Below, in pieces: positions 28,036 through 36,820 of a DNA stretch of 64,000 nucleotides. Source of the stretch: CAYWPG01 sp964460035 (GTDB lineage: Bacteria > Pseudomonadota > Gammaproteobacteria > Nitrococcales > AK92); contig CAYWPG010000004.1 in assembly GCA_964460035.1 (NCBI GenBank), positions 74,850 through 138,849 on the forward strand, written 5' to 3'. The notes under the pieces are model-generated. The model was given only the letters and a program-made list of their open reading frames with translations, was not told the origin of the DNA and ran no database searches. Position 1 is the first letter of the stretch. Each line of letters opens with the position of its first letter. The translations under genes were made by a program, and so were the position numbers.

Positions 28036-28488
28036 TTAGTCCGCTATAGCGGCGTCACATGCCGCCGAGGATCCACGCTCGAACAGCAGCTTGTGGATCA
28101 GGGCCCCGGTTACCATCGCTGCGACGAACGCCACCATAGGGGTCATTCCCGCCGCCAGCGCCGTGATCCCTGGGCCGGGACAAATGCCGGCCAGCCCCCA
28201 ACCGACGCCGAATATCGCGGCTCCGCTCAGTAAGCGAACGTCCAGGTCTTGCCGGGTGGGCAAATAAAAGCGCGGCGCGAACCAAGGCTGTGGCCGGCGG
28301 CGCACGATGATATGAAACGCGGGCAGCGTCACCGCCAGCGCTCCGCCCATTACGAATGCCAAGCTCGGGTCCCAGTTGCCGAACAGGTCAAGGAAACCGA
28401 CCACCTTGGCGGGGTTTACCATCTGCGAGACGGCGAGGCCGATACCGAAGAGCAGGCCCGAGATCAATGCCAGGATTGCATTCGCCAT
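28036..28488 (-). CDS. YeeE/YedE-type (DUF6691-like) sulfur-transport membrane protein, second half
   Basis: 150-residue inner-membrane protein with about four hydrophobic helices (MANAILALISGLLFGIG; SLAFVMGGALAVTLP; LLSGAAIFGVGWGLAG; MVAFVAAMVTGALI). It keeps the GICPGPGI motif, in which the Cys is the functional residue in YeeE-family thiosulfate channels. It starts 3 bases after the upstream gene, and the two small proteins probably form the two halves of one transporter for thiosulfate or a related sulfane-sulfur compound. Substrate is inferred. Confidence 0.85.
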   Translation of the reverse strand: MANAILALISGLLFGIGLAVSQMVNPAKVVGFLDLFGNWDPSLAFVMGGALAVTLPAFHIIVRRRPQPWFAPRFYLPTRQDLDVRLLSGAAIFGVGWGLAGICPGPGITALAAGMTPMVAFVAAMVTGALIHKLLFERGSSAACDAAIAD

Positions 28489-28491
28489 GGT

Positions 28492-28917
28492 TTAGCCTCC
28501 GAGTACGTGCCGGGCGATGAAAACGGTAATCACCCCCGAGGCCATAAAGACCAGCGTTGCTGCAATCGAGCGGGCCGAGAGTCGGCTGATGCCGCAGATA
28601 CCGTGACCGCTGGTGCAGCCGCTGCCGAGCCGGGTGCCGAAGCCGACCAGCAGCCCGGCGATAATCATGACTGGGGTGCTCGCTTGGAAATCCAGCGGCA
28701 GCGGGCGGGCGCTGCCCAGTTGCCAGACGATACCGCCCAGCACCAGGCCCAGCACGAACAGGGCGCGCCAGGCCAGCTCGCCGGCGCGCGGCGTCAGAAG
28801 ACCGCCCACGATGCCGCTGATGCCGGCAATGCGCCCGTTGGCGATTAACAGCAGTACGCTGGCGGCGCCGATCAGGATGCCGCCTATGAGGCCGCTGATT
28901 GGAGTGAAATTTTCCAT
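28492..28917 (-). CDS. YeeE/YedE-type sulfur-transport membrane protein, first half
   Basis: 141-residue membrane protein with four helices and the conserved GSGCTSGHGICGISRLS segment, whose Cys-containing loops line the conduction path in the YeeE family. First gene of a two-gene minus-strand operon. Its leader has a CsoR/CstR-type palindrome overlapping a perfect TATACT -10, so it is likely a target of the DUF156 repressor. Neighbouring genes for sulfur oxidation are not present in the window. Confidence 0.87.
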   Translation of the reverse strand: MENFTPISGLIGGILIGAASVLLLIANGRIAGISGIVGGLLTPRAGELAWRALFVLGLVLGGIVWQLGSARPLPLDFQASTPVMIIAGLLVGFGTRLGSGCTSGHGICGISRLSARSIAATLVFMASGVITVFIARHVLGG

Positions 28918-28970
28918 GTGCTACCTCTCGATCGGGTATGGTAGGAACACTTGCAACACTCAGTTTAGTA

Positions 28971-28984
28971 TACCCCTGGGGGTA
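28971..28984 (-). promoter_or_regulatory. CsoR/CstR-type operator candidate before the YeeE-type pair
   Basis: TACCCCTGGGGGTA, matching the TACCCC-N2-GGGGTA pattern. On the minus strand its end overlaps a TATACT -10 hexamer (28972-28967), 50 bases upstream of the start codon. The -35 position lacks a good hexamer. Confidence 0.72.
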
Positions 28985-29191
28985 ACGGTAGGGCCATCCC
29001 CGGATAACCGAGAGGCTGGTCATTAGGTGGGCGGCGCTATAGCAAATCGGCGCTATCGCGGCTCTTACGGACTGTTCGCTGCTTTGGCGCAGGCCTATTC
29101 TATGCAAGTCTGGACGTGCGCCATCGAACAGGCCGATGGTTATACGTAGGCTGGGTTCAGTCTTGCCCGAAATGCGGAGGCCACTCAATCA

Positions 29192-29788
29192 GTGCGTCAG
29201 GACACTCGACAACGCATACTTGCCACGGCTGAGGAACTGCTCCTTAGTCGGGGCTTTCAGGGTTTTAGCTATCACCATATCGCTGAACGCCTGGATATAC
29301 GCACGGCCGCCGTGCACTATCATTTCCCCACCAAAGCTGACTTGGGGCTGGCGCTGTTGCAGCGATATCGCGAGCGCTTTCGCTGGTGGGCCTGGCAGCT
29401 GCGGGAGCAAAAAGTCTCTCCCGTTGGCTGCTTGGAGCACTTCATCACCTTGGAGCGGCGCCTGGTGGAAGCTAACCGTGTGTGTCCGCTGAGCGTGGTG
29501 TGCGTGGAGTTGCAGGGCGTGTCCGACGAGATGAGCGCTGCGGCTCAACGCCTGCTCGACGACGCTCTGCACTGGCTGGAGATCGTGCTGGAGAGTGGCC
29601 GCGAGGCGAACCTATTCCACTTCGATGGCAGTGCGGCGGCGCGCGCCTTGGTTGTATTGGTGACATTGCAGGGTGCGCTGCAGCTGGCGCGCTTGAACGG
29701 TATCGAAACCTTCGACGCGGTGAGAGCGCAGATCCGCCAGGATCTGGGCCTGCCCGCCATAGCCCCGACCGGGCGTGTGGCATCCTGA
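29192..29788 (+). CDS. TetR-family transcriptional regulator
   Basis: 198-residue repressor-like protein. The N-terminal helix-turn-helix reads RILATAEELLLSRGFQGFSYHHIAERLDIRTAAVHYHFPTK in overlapping blocks typical of TetR. The C-terminal domain resembles the TetR_C group with LEHFITLERRLVEANRVCPL. GTG start with GGAGG 11 bases upstream. It is divergent from the YeeE-type operon, with a 274-base spacer that includes the operator at 28971. Its own target and ligand are unknown. Confidence 0.85.
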   Translation: MRQDTRQRILATAEELLLSRGFQGFSYHHIAERLDIRTAAVHYHFPTKADLGLALLQRYRERFRWWAWQLREQKVSPVGCLEHFITLERRLVEANRVCPLSVVCVELQGVSDEMSAAAQRLLDDALHWLEIVLESGREANLFHFDGSAAARALVVLVTLQGALQLARLNGIETFDAVRAQIRQDLGLPAIAPTGRVAS

Positions 29789-30148
29789 GTCGTAGGGCAC
29801 AATAGCGTCTCCGGCAAGCGCCGGGCCGGCTACGCGTTGTCGGATGTCTTGGGCTTTTTTACCGTGGCGCTGGCGCGAACCTGCTCTTACGGAGCCGGCC
29901 GCGCACGGTGCGCGAGATAGGCGGGGGATAAAGAACACGGTTAGTCCTGCCGTTATTAATGCACGTTGCCCAAGGCAGTGGAACTGCCGGCACCGTTTTC
30001 AGCAGCGGCTTACTGGTCAAACCCTGTTTTTAACGCGCCCGGAGTGTGGTTTCAGGGCGCGGATGAGCGCGCGTTTTCGACTATTTTCACGGCGAACCGA
30101 ATAGGCGACGGACCGGTGAGAGCACCGACAGGCAGCTTTATCGTGTTT
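29789..30148. other. Spacer between the TetR gene and djlA-like gene
   Basis: 360 bases. A GGGC followed by six T at about 29850 could end the TetR transcript, although the upstream stem is poor. The reading frame of the djlA-like gene stays open through the second half, but the residues there are not DjlA-like. Nothing else recognised. Confidence 0.35.
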
Positions 30149-30934
30149 GTGTCCCCCTATTGGGCACGCCTTATGGCGCCAGTCCTGGGCTGGCTCGTGG
30201 CCGGCTTTTGGGGAGCGCTCGCGGCGTTCGCGCTCGGTTTGGCGCTGGATTACTGGCGCCTGCTCCGACCGTTTGCCGATCGTGCCTGGCCCGATCCTAC
30301 GCTAACCACGCGGGATCGGCGCTTTCTCATTACCGCCTTTGCACTTATGGGGCATTTGGCCAAGGCCGATGGACGGGTGAGTGAGCAAGAAGTGGAGACG
30401 GCCCGCGTGATCATGGACGAGTTGGGCTTGAATCGGCAGCGGCGTCGTCACGCGATCGCCCTCTTCAACAGGGGCAAGGTGCGCCCGTTTCCCTTAGCAG
30501 CGCTGATCTTGCTGTTTCGCCGCCACCGTCCGGGCGAGGAGCAACGCGAGCGCTTGCTGGGCTACTTGGTGCGCATCGCTCGCGCCGACGGGCTGCCTAC
30601 CGATGTGGAGAAGGCGCTGCTGCACCGGATCTGCAGGCTGCTCGGCTTGGAGTACGCGCACCTGGCGCAGCTGCTCAGGCGCAACGAAGGCCGGCCCGCT
30701 TCCCGGGACAGTTCCTTGCGGCGCACCTTGAGCAGCGCCTATCAGCTTCTAGGCGTGCGCGAAACCGCCAGCGATGCCGAGGTCAAACAAGCCTACAGGC
30801 GTTGCATAAGCCGCAATCACCCCGATCGGATGGTCGCGGCCGGTGTGAGCGAGGCCGAAGTTCAGGCCGCAACGCAACGCACGCACGCGATTCGCCAGGC
30901 GTACGAAGAGATACGTCGCGCTCGGAACATGTGA
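30149..30934 (+). CDS. djlA: DjlA-like membrane-anchored J-domain co-chaperone
   Basis: Domains in order: one transmembrane segment (LGWLVAGFWGALAAFALGLAL, Gly/Ala-rich as in DjlA), a TerB-like helical domain (MGHLAKADGRVSEQEVETA; ADGLPTDVEKALLHRI) and a C-terminal J domain with the HPD tripeptide (RNHPDRMVAAG) preceded by YQLLGVRETASDAEVKQAYR. The J domain would stimulate DnaK. The start is uncertain: GTG at 30149 aligns best with E. coli DjlA (MQYW...), GTG 30143, GTG 30116 and ATG 30173 are alternatives. About 261 residues, near the usual 271. Confidence 0.85.
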   Translation: MSPYWARLMAPVLGWLVAGFWGALAAFALGLALDYWRLLRPFADRAWPDPTLTTRDRRFLITAFALMGHLAKADGRVSEQEVETARVIMDELGLNRQRRRHAIALFNRGKVRPFPLAALILLFRRHRPGEEQRERLLGYLVRIARADGLPTDVEKALLHRICRLLGLEYAHLAQLLRRNEGRPASRDSSLRRTLSSAYQLLGVRETASDAEVKQAYRRCISRNHPDRMVAAGVSEAEVQAATQRTHAIRQAYEEIRRARNM

Positions 30935-31012
30935 CCGGCGTCACCGCCGCCCGGCTGAAACCACAGTGCGTTTGCGGTAAAGTCTCACCTTCCTTCGCGT
31001 AGGACGGTGACA

Positions 31013-31687
31013 ATGCGGGATTTCAAGATCGCACCTTCCATCTTGTCGGCAGATTTCGCCAGGCTTGGCGAAGAGGTCGAAGCCGTACTTGCAGCCGGTG
31101 CCGATATCGTTCATTTCGATGTCATGGACAATCACTACGTGCCCAATCTCACGATAGGGCCGATGGTCTGCAAGGCGCTGCGCGACTACGGCATCACGGC
31201 CGACATCGACGTGCACCTGATGGTCAAGCCGGTCGATCGCATCATTCCCGACTTCGCCGCTGCCGGCGCCACCTACATCACCTTTCATCCAGAGGCCAGC
31301 GAGCATATCGACCGCTCGCTGGCGCTGATTCGCGATCATGGCTGCAAAGCCGGGCTGGTATTCAATCCGGCAACGCCTCTCGATTACCTCAAATACGTGA
31401 TGGACAAGGTCGATATGATCCTGCTGATGTCCGTCAATCCCGGTTTTGGGGGGCAGGCCTTTATCCCCAGCACCTTGGACAAGCTGCGCGAGGCGCGTGC
31501 CATGATAGACGCGAGCGGGCGCCCGATCCGTCTGGAGGTTGACGGCGGCATCAAAGTCGACAACATCCGTGCCGTGGCTGAAGCCGGCGCTGATACGTTC
31601 GTCGCGGGTTCGGCCATTTTCGGTCAGCCGGATTACGCCGCTGTCATCAGCGCCATGAGGGAAGAGCTTGCAAAGGTGAAGGTATGA
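31013..31687 (+). CDS. rpe: Ribulose-phosphate 3-epimerase
   Basis: 224-residue TIM-barrel enzyme interconverting ribulose-5-P and xylulose-5-P. Starts MRDFKIAPSILSADFARLG; HFDVMDNHYVPNLTIGP and MSVNPGFGGQAFIP hold the metal and phosphate sites. ATG at 31013 has AGGA 8 bases upstream; a GTG two codons earlier is less likely. The last four bases overlap the gph start (ATGA), so translation is coupled. Confidence 0.96.
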   Translation: MRDFKIAPSILSADFARLGEEVEAVLAAGADIVHFDVMDNHYVPNLTIGPMVCKALRDYGITADIDVHLMVKPVDRIIPDFAAAGATYITFHPEASEHIDRSLALIRDHGCKAGLVFNPATPLDYLKYVMDKVDMILLMSVNPGFGGQAFIPSTLDKLREARAMIDASGRPIRLEVDGGIKVDNIRAVAEAGADTFVAGSAIFGQPDYAAVISAMREELAKVKV

Positions 31688-32364
31688 GACTGGCTGATAT
31701 CCAGGCCGTGCTGTTCGACCTGGACGGCACGTTGGTGGACAGTGTGCCGGATCTGGCGCGCGCGATCGACCGCATGCTGGCCGAATTCGACCGGCCGCCG
31801 GCCGGCGAGGCTAAAGTACGCGACTGGGTCGGTAACGGCTCGCTCAACCTCGTGCGCCGGGCGTTGAGCGGACGCATGGAGGGCGATGTCGACCCGGAGC
31901 TGGCGAATCAGGCGCTGGAGCGATATTTCTTCCATTACAGCAACAACCTCAGCACCCACAGTCAACTGTATCCGGGAGTTGAGGAAACACTGTCGCAGCT
32001 CGCCACCGCTGGGTACGCATTGGCAGTGGTTACCAATAAGCCGGCACGCTTTGCCGAGCCGCTCCTGAACGATCTTGGCATCGGCAAGTATTTCTCGGTT
32101 ATTATCGGGGGCGATACTTTGCCCGAGAGAAAACCGCACCCGGCGCCCCTGTTGCATGCGGCACAGCAACTAGGCGTGACCCCGAGCCGGACGCTGATGG
32201 TTGGCGATTCGCGGAATGATATCGAAGCGGCGCGTGCGGCAGGCATGCCGGTTGTGTGCGTGCCCTACGGCTACAACCATGGGCGCGACGTGCGAGAATA
32301 TAGCCCGGATGCTGTAGTGTCCGGTTTCCGCGATATATTGGCGTTGCTCAACGAAGCGGCTTGA
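31684..32364 (+). CDS. gph: Phosphoglycolate phosphatase
   Basis: 226-residue HAD phosphatase removing phosphate from 2-phosphoglycolate, a product of DNA repair and oxygenation side reactions. Motif I is FDLDGTLVDS, motif II TNKPAR, motif III/IV ERKPHPAPLL and VGDSRNDIEAARAAG. Overlaps rpe by four bases. In many relatives trpE follows directly; here it is absent. Confidence 0.93.
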   Translation: MRLADIQAVLFDLDGTLVDSVPDLARAIDRMLAEFDRPPAGEAKVRDWVGNGSLNLVRRALSGRMEGDVDPELANQALERYFFHYSNNLSTHSQLYPGVEETLSQLATAGYALAVVTNKPARFAEPLLNDLGIGKYFSVIIGGDTLPERKPHPAPLLHAAQQLGVTPSRTLMVGDSRNDIEAARAAGMPVVCVPYGYNHGRDVREYSPDAVVSGFRDILALLNEAA

Positions 32365-32782
32365 GATGTACAAGGTAAACCACGGAATTATTGCAGCGCG
32401 TTACGTGCGTTGCTGGCGATGGCGGCCCTGAACGAACCCGTTCGGCAGGCCCGATTTCCATTGCCAAGATTCTGTGGTGATCCATGGACCAAGCAATCTT
32501 CCAGGCCCTGGCATTGCAGGGCTTTTGTAACCGTTTGCGGCGCATTCGCGCAGGACTTGCAGGCCTCGCGCCGCCGTTCCACGTCCCTAGCCATCTTCTA
32601 GCGCGCATACATGGCTGCGCGCCTGTGGCCACGGAAGGTGCGGGCCGCCCGTGGCCGGATGCCCCCCGTAGCTGCAGCCCATTCGCGACGATCTCGCAGC
32701 CGCCTGCGCTGGCGGTCGTATGCAGCCCGGTTCGCCGTGCGCGAGTTATAGACTTCCAAGATCACAGGAGGCGGAGGTCGGT
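32365..32782. other. Spacer between gph and trpG, at the usual place of trpE
   Basis: 418 bases with no credible gene on either strand and no recognisable remnant of anthranilate synthase. A partial inverted repeat around 32463-32505 includes a GGTGATCCATGGACC near-palindrome. The last 20 bases hold GGAGGCGGAGG, the trpG ribosome site. The trp promoter must lie here if trpG is not read from rpe-gph. Confidence 0.5.
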
Positions 32783-33376
32783 ATGCTGCTCATGATCGAC
32801 AACTACGACTCCTTCACCTATAACCTGGTGCAGTACTTCGGTGAGCTGGGCGCCGACGTGGCGGTGTATCGCAACGACGCCGTCACGCTGGCGGATATCG
32901 ACGCCATGCGGCCCGGGCACATCGTGATCTCGCCGGGGCCGTGCACTCCCAACGAAGCCGGGATCTCCATGGCGGTTATCCGCGCATTTGCAGGGCGCGT
33001 TCCCATCCTCGGAGTATGCCTGGGCCATCAGGCTATCGGTCAGGTGTTCGGCGGCAAGGTGGTACGGGCCGAGCGCGTCATGCACGGCAAGACCTCCCAG
33101 GTGTACCACCGCAGCGAGGGCGTGTTCCGCGGACTGCCCAATCCATTCATCGCGACGCGCTACCACTCGCTGGTGATCGATAAGACCTGTCTGCCGCACT
33201 GCCTGGAGCTCACGGCTTGGACCGAAGATGAGTTCGGCGGCATCGAGCAGATCATGGGAATTCGCCACCGCGAACTGGACGTGGAAGGGGTGCAGTTCCA
33301 CCCAGAGTCTATTCTTACCGAGGCCGGGCACGAGTTGCTCGCCAACTTTCTAAAGCGGCCGGCCAAAGCGGCCTAA
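32783..33376 (+). CDS. trpG: Anthranilate synthase component II (glutamine amidotransferase)
   Basis: 197-residue class I glutamine amidotransferase providing ammonia to TrpE for anthranilate. Catalytic Cys in GVCLGHQAIG and the His/Glu pair in VQFHPESIL are present; the N-terminus MLLMIDNYDSFTYNLVQY is diagnostic for TrpG/PabA. ATG at 32783 follows GGAGGCGGAGG. First of trpG-trpD-trpC; the partner trpE is not in the window. PabA function is possible in parallel, as these enzymes are often shared. Confidence 0.94.
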   Translation: MLLMIDNYDSFTYNLVQYFGELGADVAVYRNDAVTLADIDAMRPGHIVISPGPCTPNEAGISMAVIRAFAGRVPILGVCLGHQAIGQVFGGKVVRAERVMHGKTSQVYHRSEGVFRGLPNPFIATRYHSLVIDKTCLPHCLELTAWTEDEFGGIEQIMGIRHRELDVEGVQFHPESILTEAGHELLANFLKRPAKAA

Positions 33377-33386
33377 GGGGACACGC

Positions 33387-34421
33387 ATGGATATCCAGAA
33401 AGCATTGGCGACGGTGATCGAGAACATCGACCTGACCACAGACGAGATGAAGAGCGTCATGCGGCAGATCATGACGGGGCAGTGTACCGATGCGCAGATC
33501 GGCGGTTTTCTCGTAGCACTGCGCATGAAGAGCGAAAGCCTGGATGAGATCGTCGGCGCCGTAGCTACTATGCGGGAGCTGGCGACACCGGTTCGGGTCA
33601 CTGCCGACCATTTGATCGATATCGTCGGCACCGGCGGCACCGGCGTGAAGACGTTCAACGTCTCCACCGCAGCCTCTTTCGTGGTGGCCGAGGCAGGCGC
33701 TCATGTGGCCAAGCACGGCAATCGTGCGGCGTCGAGCAAGAGCGGTAGTGCCGACGTGCTGGAAGCGGCCGGAGCTCGCTTGGACCTTGCGCCCGACCAG
33801 GTCGCTCAATGCGTCGAGAGGATCGGCGTCGGATTCATGTTCGCTGTCTCGCACCATGGCGCGATGAAGTATGCGATCGGTCCGCGCAAAGAGCTCGGCC
33901 TGCGTACCATCTTCAACATCCTCGGCCCCATGACTAACCCTGCAGGGGTGACGCGCCAGCTTATCGGTGTGTTCAATGGCGCGTTGGCCCGTCCCATGGT
34001 CGAGGTGCTGCAGCGGCTGGGGAGCGAGCACGTGATGGTCGTACATGCCGAAGATGGCTTGGACGAAATCAGTCTTGCCACGCCGACGCAGGTCGCGGAG
34101 CTCAAGAACGGCGAAATTTTCGAGTACACCATCACGCCCGAGGATTGCGGGGTGGAGAGTCAGAGTCTGATCGGTCTTGCCGCTGCCGATGCGAAGGACT
34201 CGCTGGCGCTGGTGCGGGCAGTGCTGCGCGGCGAGCGCGATAAGCGGTCGGCCAAGGCGGCCGACCTGGTCGCGCTCAACGCCGGTGCCGGGCTCTATGT
34301 AGCAGGATTGGCAAACACCATTGCCGAGGGCGTGGCCAAGGCTCGCGAAGTGATCGCAAGCGGCGCTGCCGCGGAGCGGCTGGATGCTTATGTTGCCTAC
34401 ACTAACGAATTGAGGGCCTGA
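33387..34421 (+). CDS. trpD: Anthranilate phosphoribosyltransferase
   Basis: 344-residue enzyme joining anthranilate to PRPP, second step of tryptophan synthesis. PRPP-binding loop DIVGTGGTGVKTFNVSTAASF and the substrate block KHGNRAASSKSGSADVLEA are intact. It is 10 bases after trpG and 2 bases before trpC, so the three are one operon. Confidence 0.96.
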   Translation: MDIQKALATVIENIDLTTDEMKSVMRQIMTGQCTDAQIGGFLVALRMKSESLDEIVGAVATMRELATPVRVTADHLIDIVGTGGTGVKTFNVSTAASFVVAEAGAHVAKHGNRAASSKSGSADVLEAAGARLDLAPDQVAQCVERIGVGFMFAVSHHGAMKYAIGPRKELGLRTIFNILGPMTNPAGVTRQLIGVFNGALARPMVEVLQRLGSEHVMVVHAEDGLDEISLATPTQVAELKNGEIFEYTITPEDCGVESQSLIGLAAADAKDSLALVRAVLRGERDKRSAKAADLVALNAGAGLYVAGLANTIAEGVAKAREVIASGAAAERLDAYVAYTNELRA

Positions 34422-34423
34422 CG

Positions 34424-35221
34424 GTGGCGGAGACTCCGAACATTCTCAAGGATATTCTGCGGCGCAAGGCCGAAGAAGTAGCCGAGCGATCGCTTACGCT
34501 CGATATACGCACGCTGAGCAAGCAGGTGGCGCAGTTGCCGCCGCCGCGTGGCTTCATCGCCCAGCTGCAGCGGCGCATAGATGCGGGGCTTCCCGCGGTG
34601 ATCGCCGAGATCAAACGAGCATCCCCCAGCAAGGGCTTGATCAGGCCGGATTACGATCCGGCGGCGATCGCTCGCAGCTATGAAGCGGCTGGAGCCGCTT
34701 GCCTGTCGGTATTGACCGACGTCGACTTCTTCCAGGGAGCGGACCTGCACCTGCAGCAGGCACGGGACGCGTGCAGCCTGCCCGTGTTGCGCAAGGACTT
34801 CGTGATCGACGCTTACCAGCTTTACGAGGCGCGCTTGCTGGGCGCGGATTGTGTGCTGCTGATCGTGGCCGCGTTGGGCGACCCGCTGCTCAAGGAGCTA
34901 TACCTGCAGGCGCGGGAGCTGGGGCTGGACGTGCTGGTCGAAGTGCACGATGCGGAGGAGCTGGAGCGGGCGCTGGCGTTGGAGCCGCGGATGATAGGTA
35001 TCAACAACCGCGACCTGCGCACCTTCCACACCGATATCCGCACCACGCTCGACTTGCGCAAGCAGGTGCCGGAGGACTGCCTGCTGGTAACCGAGAGCGG
35101 CATCCACATTCGCGGCGAGGTGGAGCTGATGCGCTCGCATGGCGTGCACGCTTTTCTGGTGGGCGAGAGCTTCATGCGGGCCGCCGATCCGGGAGAGAAA
35201 CTCAAGGAACTGTTCGGGTGA
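34424..35221 (+). CDS. trpC: Indole-3-glycerol-phosphate synthase
   Basis: 265-residue monofunctional TIM barrel closing the indole ring. Motifs: AEIKRASPSKGLIRPDYDP (catalytic Lys), VLRKDFVID, LIVAALGDP and TESGIHIRGEVE. GTG start directly after the trpD stop. No fused TrpF domain. Confidence 0.96.
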   Translation: MAETPNILKDILRRKAEEVAERSLTLDIRTLSKQVAQLPPPRGFIAQLQRRIDAGLPAVIAEIKRASPSKGLIRPDYDPAAIARSYEAAGAACLSVLTDVDFFQGADLHLQQARDACSLPVLRKDFVIDAYQLYEARLLGADCVLLIVAALGDPLLKELYLQARELGLDVLVEVHDAEELERALALEPRMIGINNRDLRTFHTDIRTTLDLRKQVPEDCLLVTESGIHIRGEVELMRSHGVHAFLVGESFMRAADPGEKLKELFG

Positions 35222-35225
35222 TGCG

Positions 35226-35261
35226 AAACCAGAAGGCCGGCTCAGGCCGGCCTTCTGGTTT
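35226..35261. terminator. Bidirectional terminator trpC/vfr
   Basis: A perfect 16-bp stem (35226-35241 with 35246-35261) with loop TCAG, AAA at one end and TTT at the other. It starts 4 bases past trpC and serves convergent trpC and vfr. Confidence 0.8.
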
Positions 35262-35323
35262 GACTGCAGGCTGGGTGTGGGGCGGATGCTGGCGACGTTC
35301 GCTCTCCACCCCGGTATGAATCG

Positions 35324-35962
35324 TTAGCGGGTGTTGAATACCACGATGGTCTTGCCGCTAACCGAGATGAGCTCCTGCTCTTCCAGATCCTTGAGCACCC
35401 GGCCGACCATCTCGCGCGAGCAACCGACTATGCGCCCAAGTTCCTGGCGGGTGATGCGGATCTGCATGCCGTCAGGATGCGTCATCGCGTCTGGTTCCTT
35501 GCACAGGTCGAGCAAGGTGCGGGCGATACGGCCCGTGACGTCCAAAAACGCTAGGTCGCCGACCTTGCGGCTGGTCTTGCGCAGCCGATCGGCCATCTGC
35601 CCCACGACCGGGAACAGGATGTCGGGATCGGTTTTGGCAATCTGACGAAATCGGCTGTAGCTGATTTCGGCAAGCTCGCATTGCGTACGCGTACGTACCC
35701 ACGCGCTGCGCATGCTGCTCTCGCCGAATAGCCCCATCTCGCCGAAGAAGGCACCGGCATTCAGATAGGCCAACACGATCTCATGACCGTTCTCGTCCTC
35801 CATGAGGACGCTCACCGATCCCTCGATGATGTAATAAAGCGCATCCGACTGGTCTCCTGCGTAAATGACCCCTGTCTTCGGCGGGTAGCGCCGACGGTGG
35901 CAGTGCTGCAAGAGATTGTCGATGGACGTATTGCCGGTGGGCTTCTGAACTGGCTGTAACAT
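35324..35962 (-). CDS. vfr: cAMP receptor-type regulator Vfr/CRP
   Basis: 212-residue CRP/FNR-superfamily regulator. The cyclic-nucleotide site reads FGEMGLFGESSMRSAWVRTRTQCELAEIS, keeping the Glu and Arg that bind cAMP in E. coli CRP. The C-terminal helix-turn-helix is TRQELGRIVGCSREMVGRVLKDLE. No Cys cluster, so not FNR. Next to trpC and the OsmC/speD/coq7 genes as in Pseudomonas, where Vfr controls type IV pili and virulence; the Pil-Chp genes in this window are natural candidate targets, by inference. Confidence 0.93.
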   Translation of the reverse strand: MLQPVQKPTGNTSIDNLLQHCHRRRYPPKTGVIYAGDQSDALYYIIEGSVSVLMEDENGHEIVLAYLNAGAFFGEMGLFGESSMRSAWVRTRTQCELAEISYSRFRQIAKTDPDILFPVVGQMADRLRKTSRKVGDLAFLDVTGRIARTLLDLCKEPDAMTHPDGMQIRITRQELGRIVGCSREMVGRVLKDLEEQELISVSGKTIVVFNTR

Positions 35963-36182
35963 TCTCCTTCCTTCGCGTGGCGCGTGACCGTGCGAGAGAG
36001 TTCCCTATTCGTATTACAACGCCTCAACAGAGGCAAGTGTGCGCCTAAGCTAAATTACTTTTAGTAGCAGTAGCCAATGGCTATACTGCCGGGCCTACGT
36101 CAGGACGTAAGGGTTGCGTACTACCTACACAACCACGCAACCATTCGACAACCGTCCAGTGAAAAAGTTCTCAGAGGACAGT

Positions 36183-36599
36183 ATGCGAGCGACGGTCAAA
36201 TGGCTTGAAGAAGCCACTTTCGAAGGCATCGCGGGCAGTGGCCACAAGGTTATCATGGACGGGCCGCCGGATGCAGGCGGGCGCAATTTGGGCGTGCGAC
36301 CCATGGAGATGCTGCTGCTGGGGCTGGGAGGGTGCACTGCCTTTGACGTGGTTCACATCCTCAAGCGCGGCCGCCATCCGGTAACCGACTGCAGCGTCGA
36401 GATAGAAGCCGAGCGTGCCGATCAGATCCCCCAGGTTTTTACCCGCATTCATCTCCGATACCGGGTCAAGGGGAACGGATTGTCCGAGCACGCGGTCCAA
36501 CGGGCGGTGGCGCTTTCGGCAGAGAAGTATTGCTCGGCCTCCATCATGCTTGGCAAGGTGGCTACTATCACTCACGAATTCGAGGTTTTGTCCGATTGA
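36183..36599 (+). CDS. OsmC-family protein
   Basis: 138-residue OsmC/YhfA-like protein. It carries the two Cys of the family (GLGGCTAFDVVHILKR and SAEKYCSASIML), used for peroxide reduction in OsmC/Ohr. ATG at 36183 has AGAGGA upstream; an in-frame extension to 36114 is not conserved. Divergent from vfr, which suggests shared control. Function of this YhfA-like branch is not settled. Confidence 0.85.
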   Translation: MRATVKWLEEATFEGIAGSGHKVIMDGPPDAGGRNLGVRPMEMLLLGLGGCTAFDVVHILKRGRHPVTDCSVEIEAERADQIPQVFTRIHLRYRVKGNGLSEHAVQRAVALSAEKYCSASIMLGKVATITHEFEVLSD

Positions 36600-36820
36600 G
36601 CGGGATGCTGGAGCGGTGCTCCGGTGTCGTGCTTGCCGCGTTCCATGGGTGGCCGCTGCGCTTGTATAGAGCGGCGGTTAAGCCTTATCCCACCATGCGC
36701 GAAAAAGTTGGTTCTGGGCGCTGGTATCCCTGGAGAATCTGTGCATAATGGCGCGCCTCAGTGCCCGCCACGGCACTCTCCATACACCGATGTCGCTGTT
36801 CGACACTGGAGGGCGGATAG

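Noticed and set aside
32388..32594. Small Cys-containing frame (68 codons) between gph and trpG, minus strand
   Set aside because: No ribosome site, no conserved motif beyond CKSCAN, and codon use unlike genes.
35324..35962. FNR-type oxygen sensor
   Set aside because: No N-terminal Cys cluster, and the cAMP-binding residues are kept, so it is Vfr/CRP.
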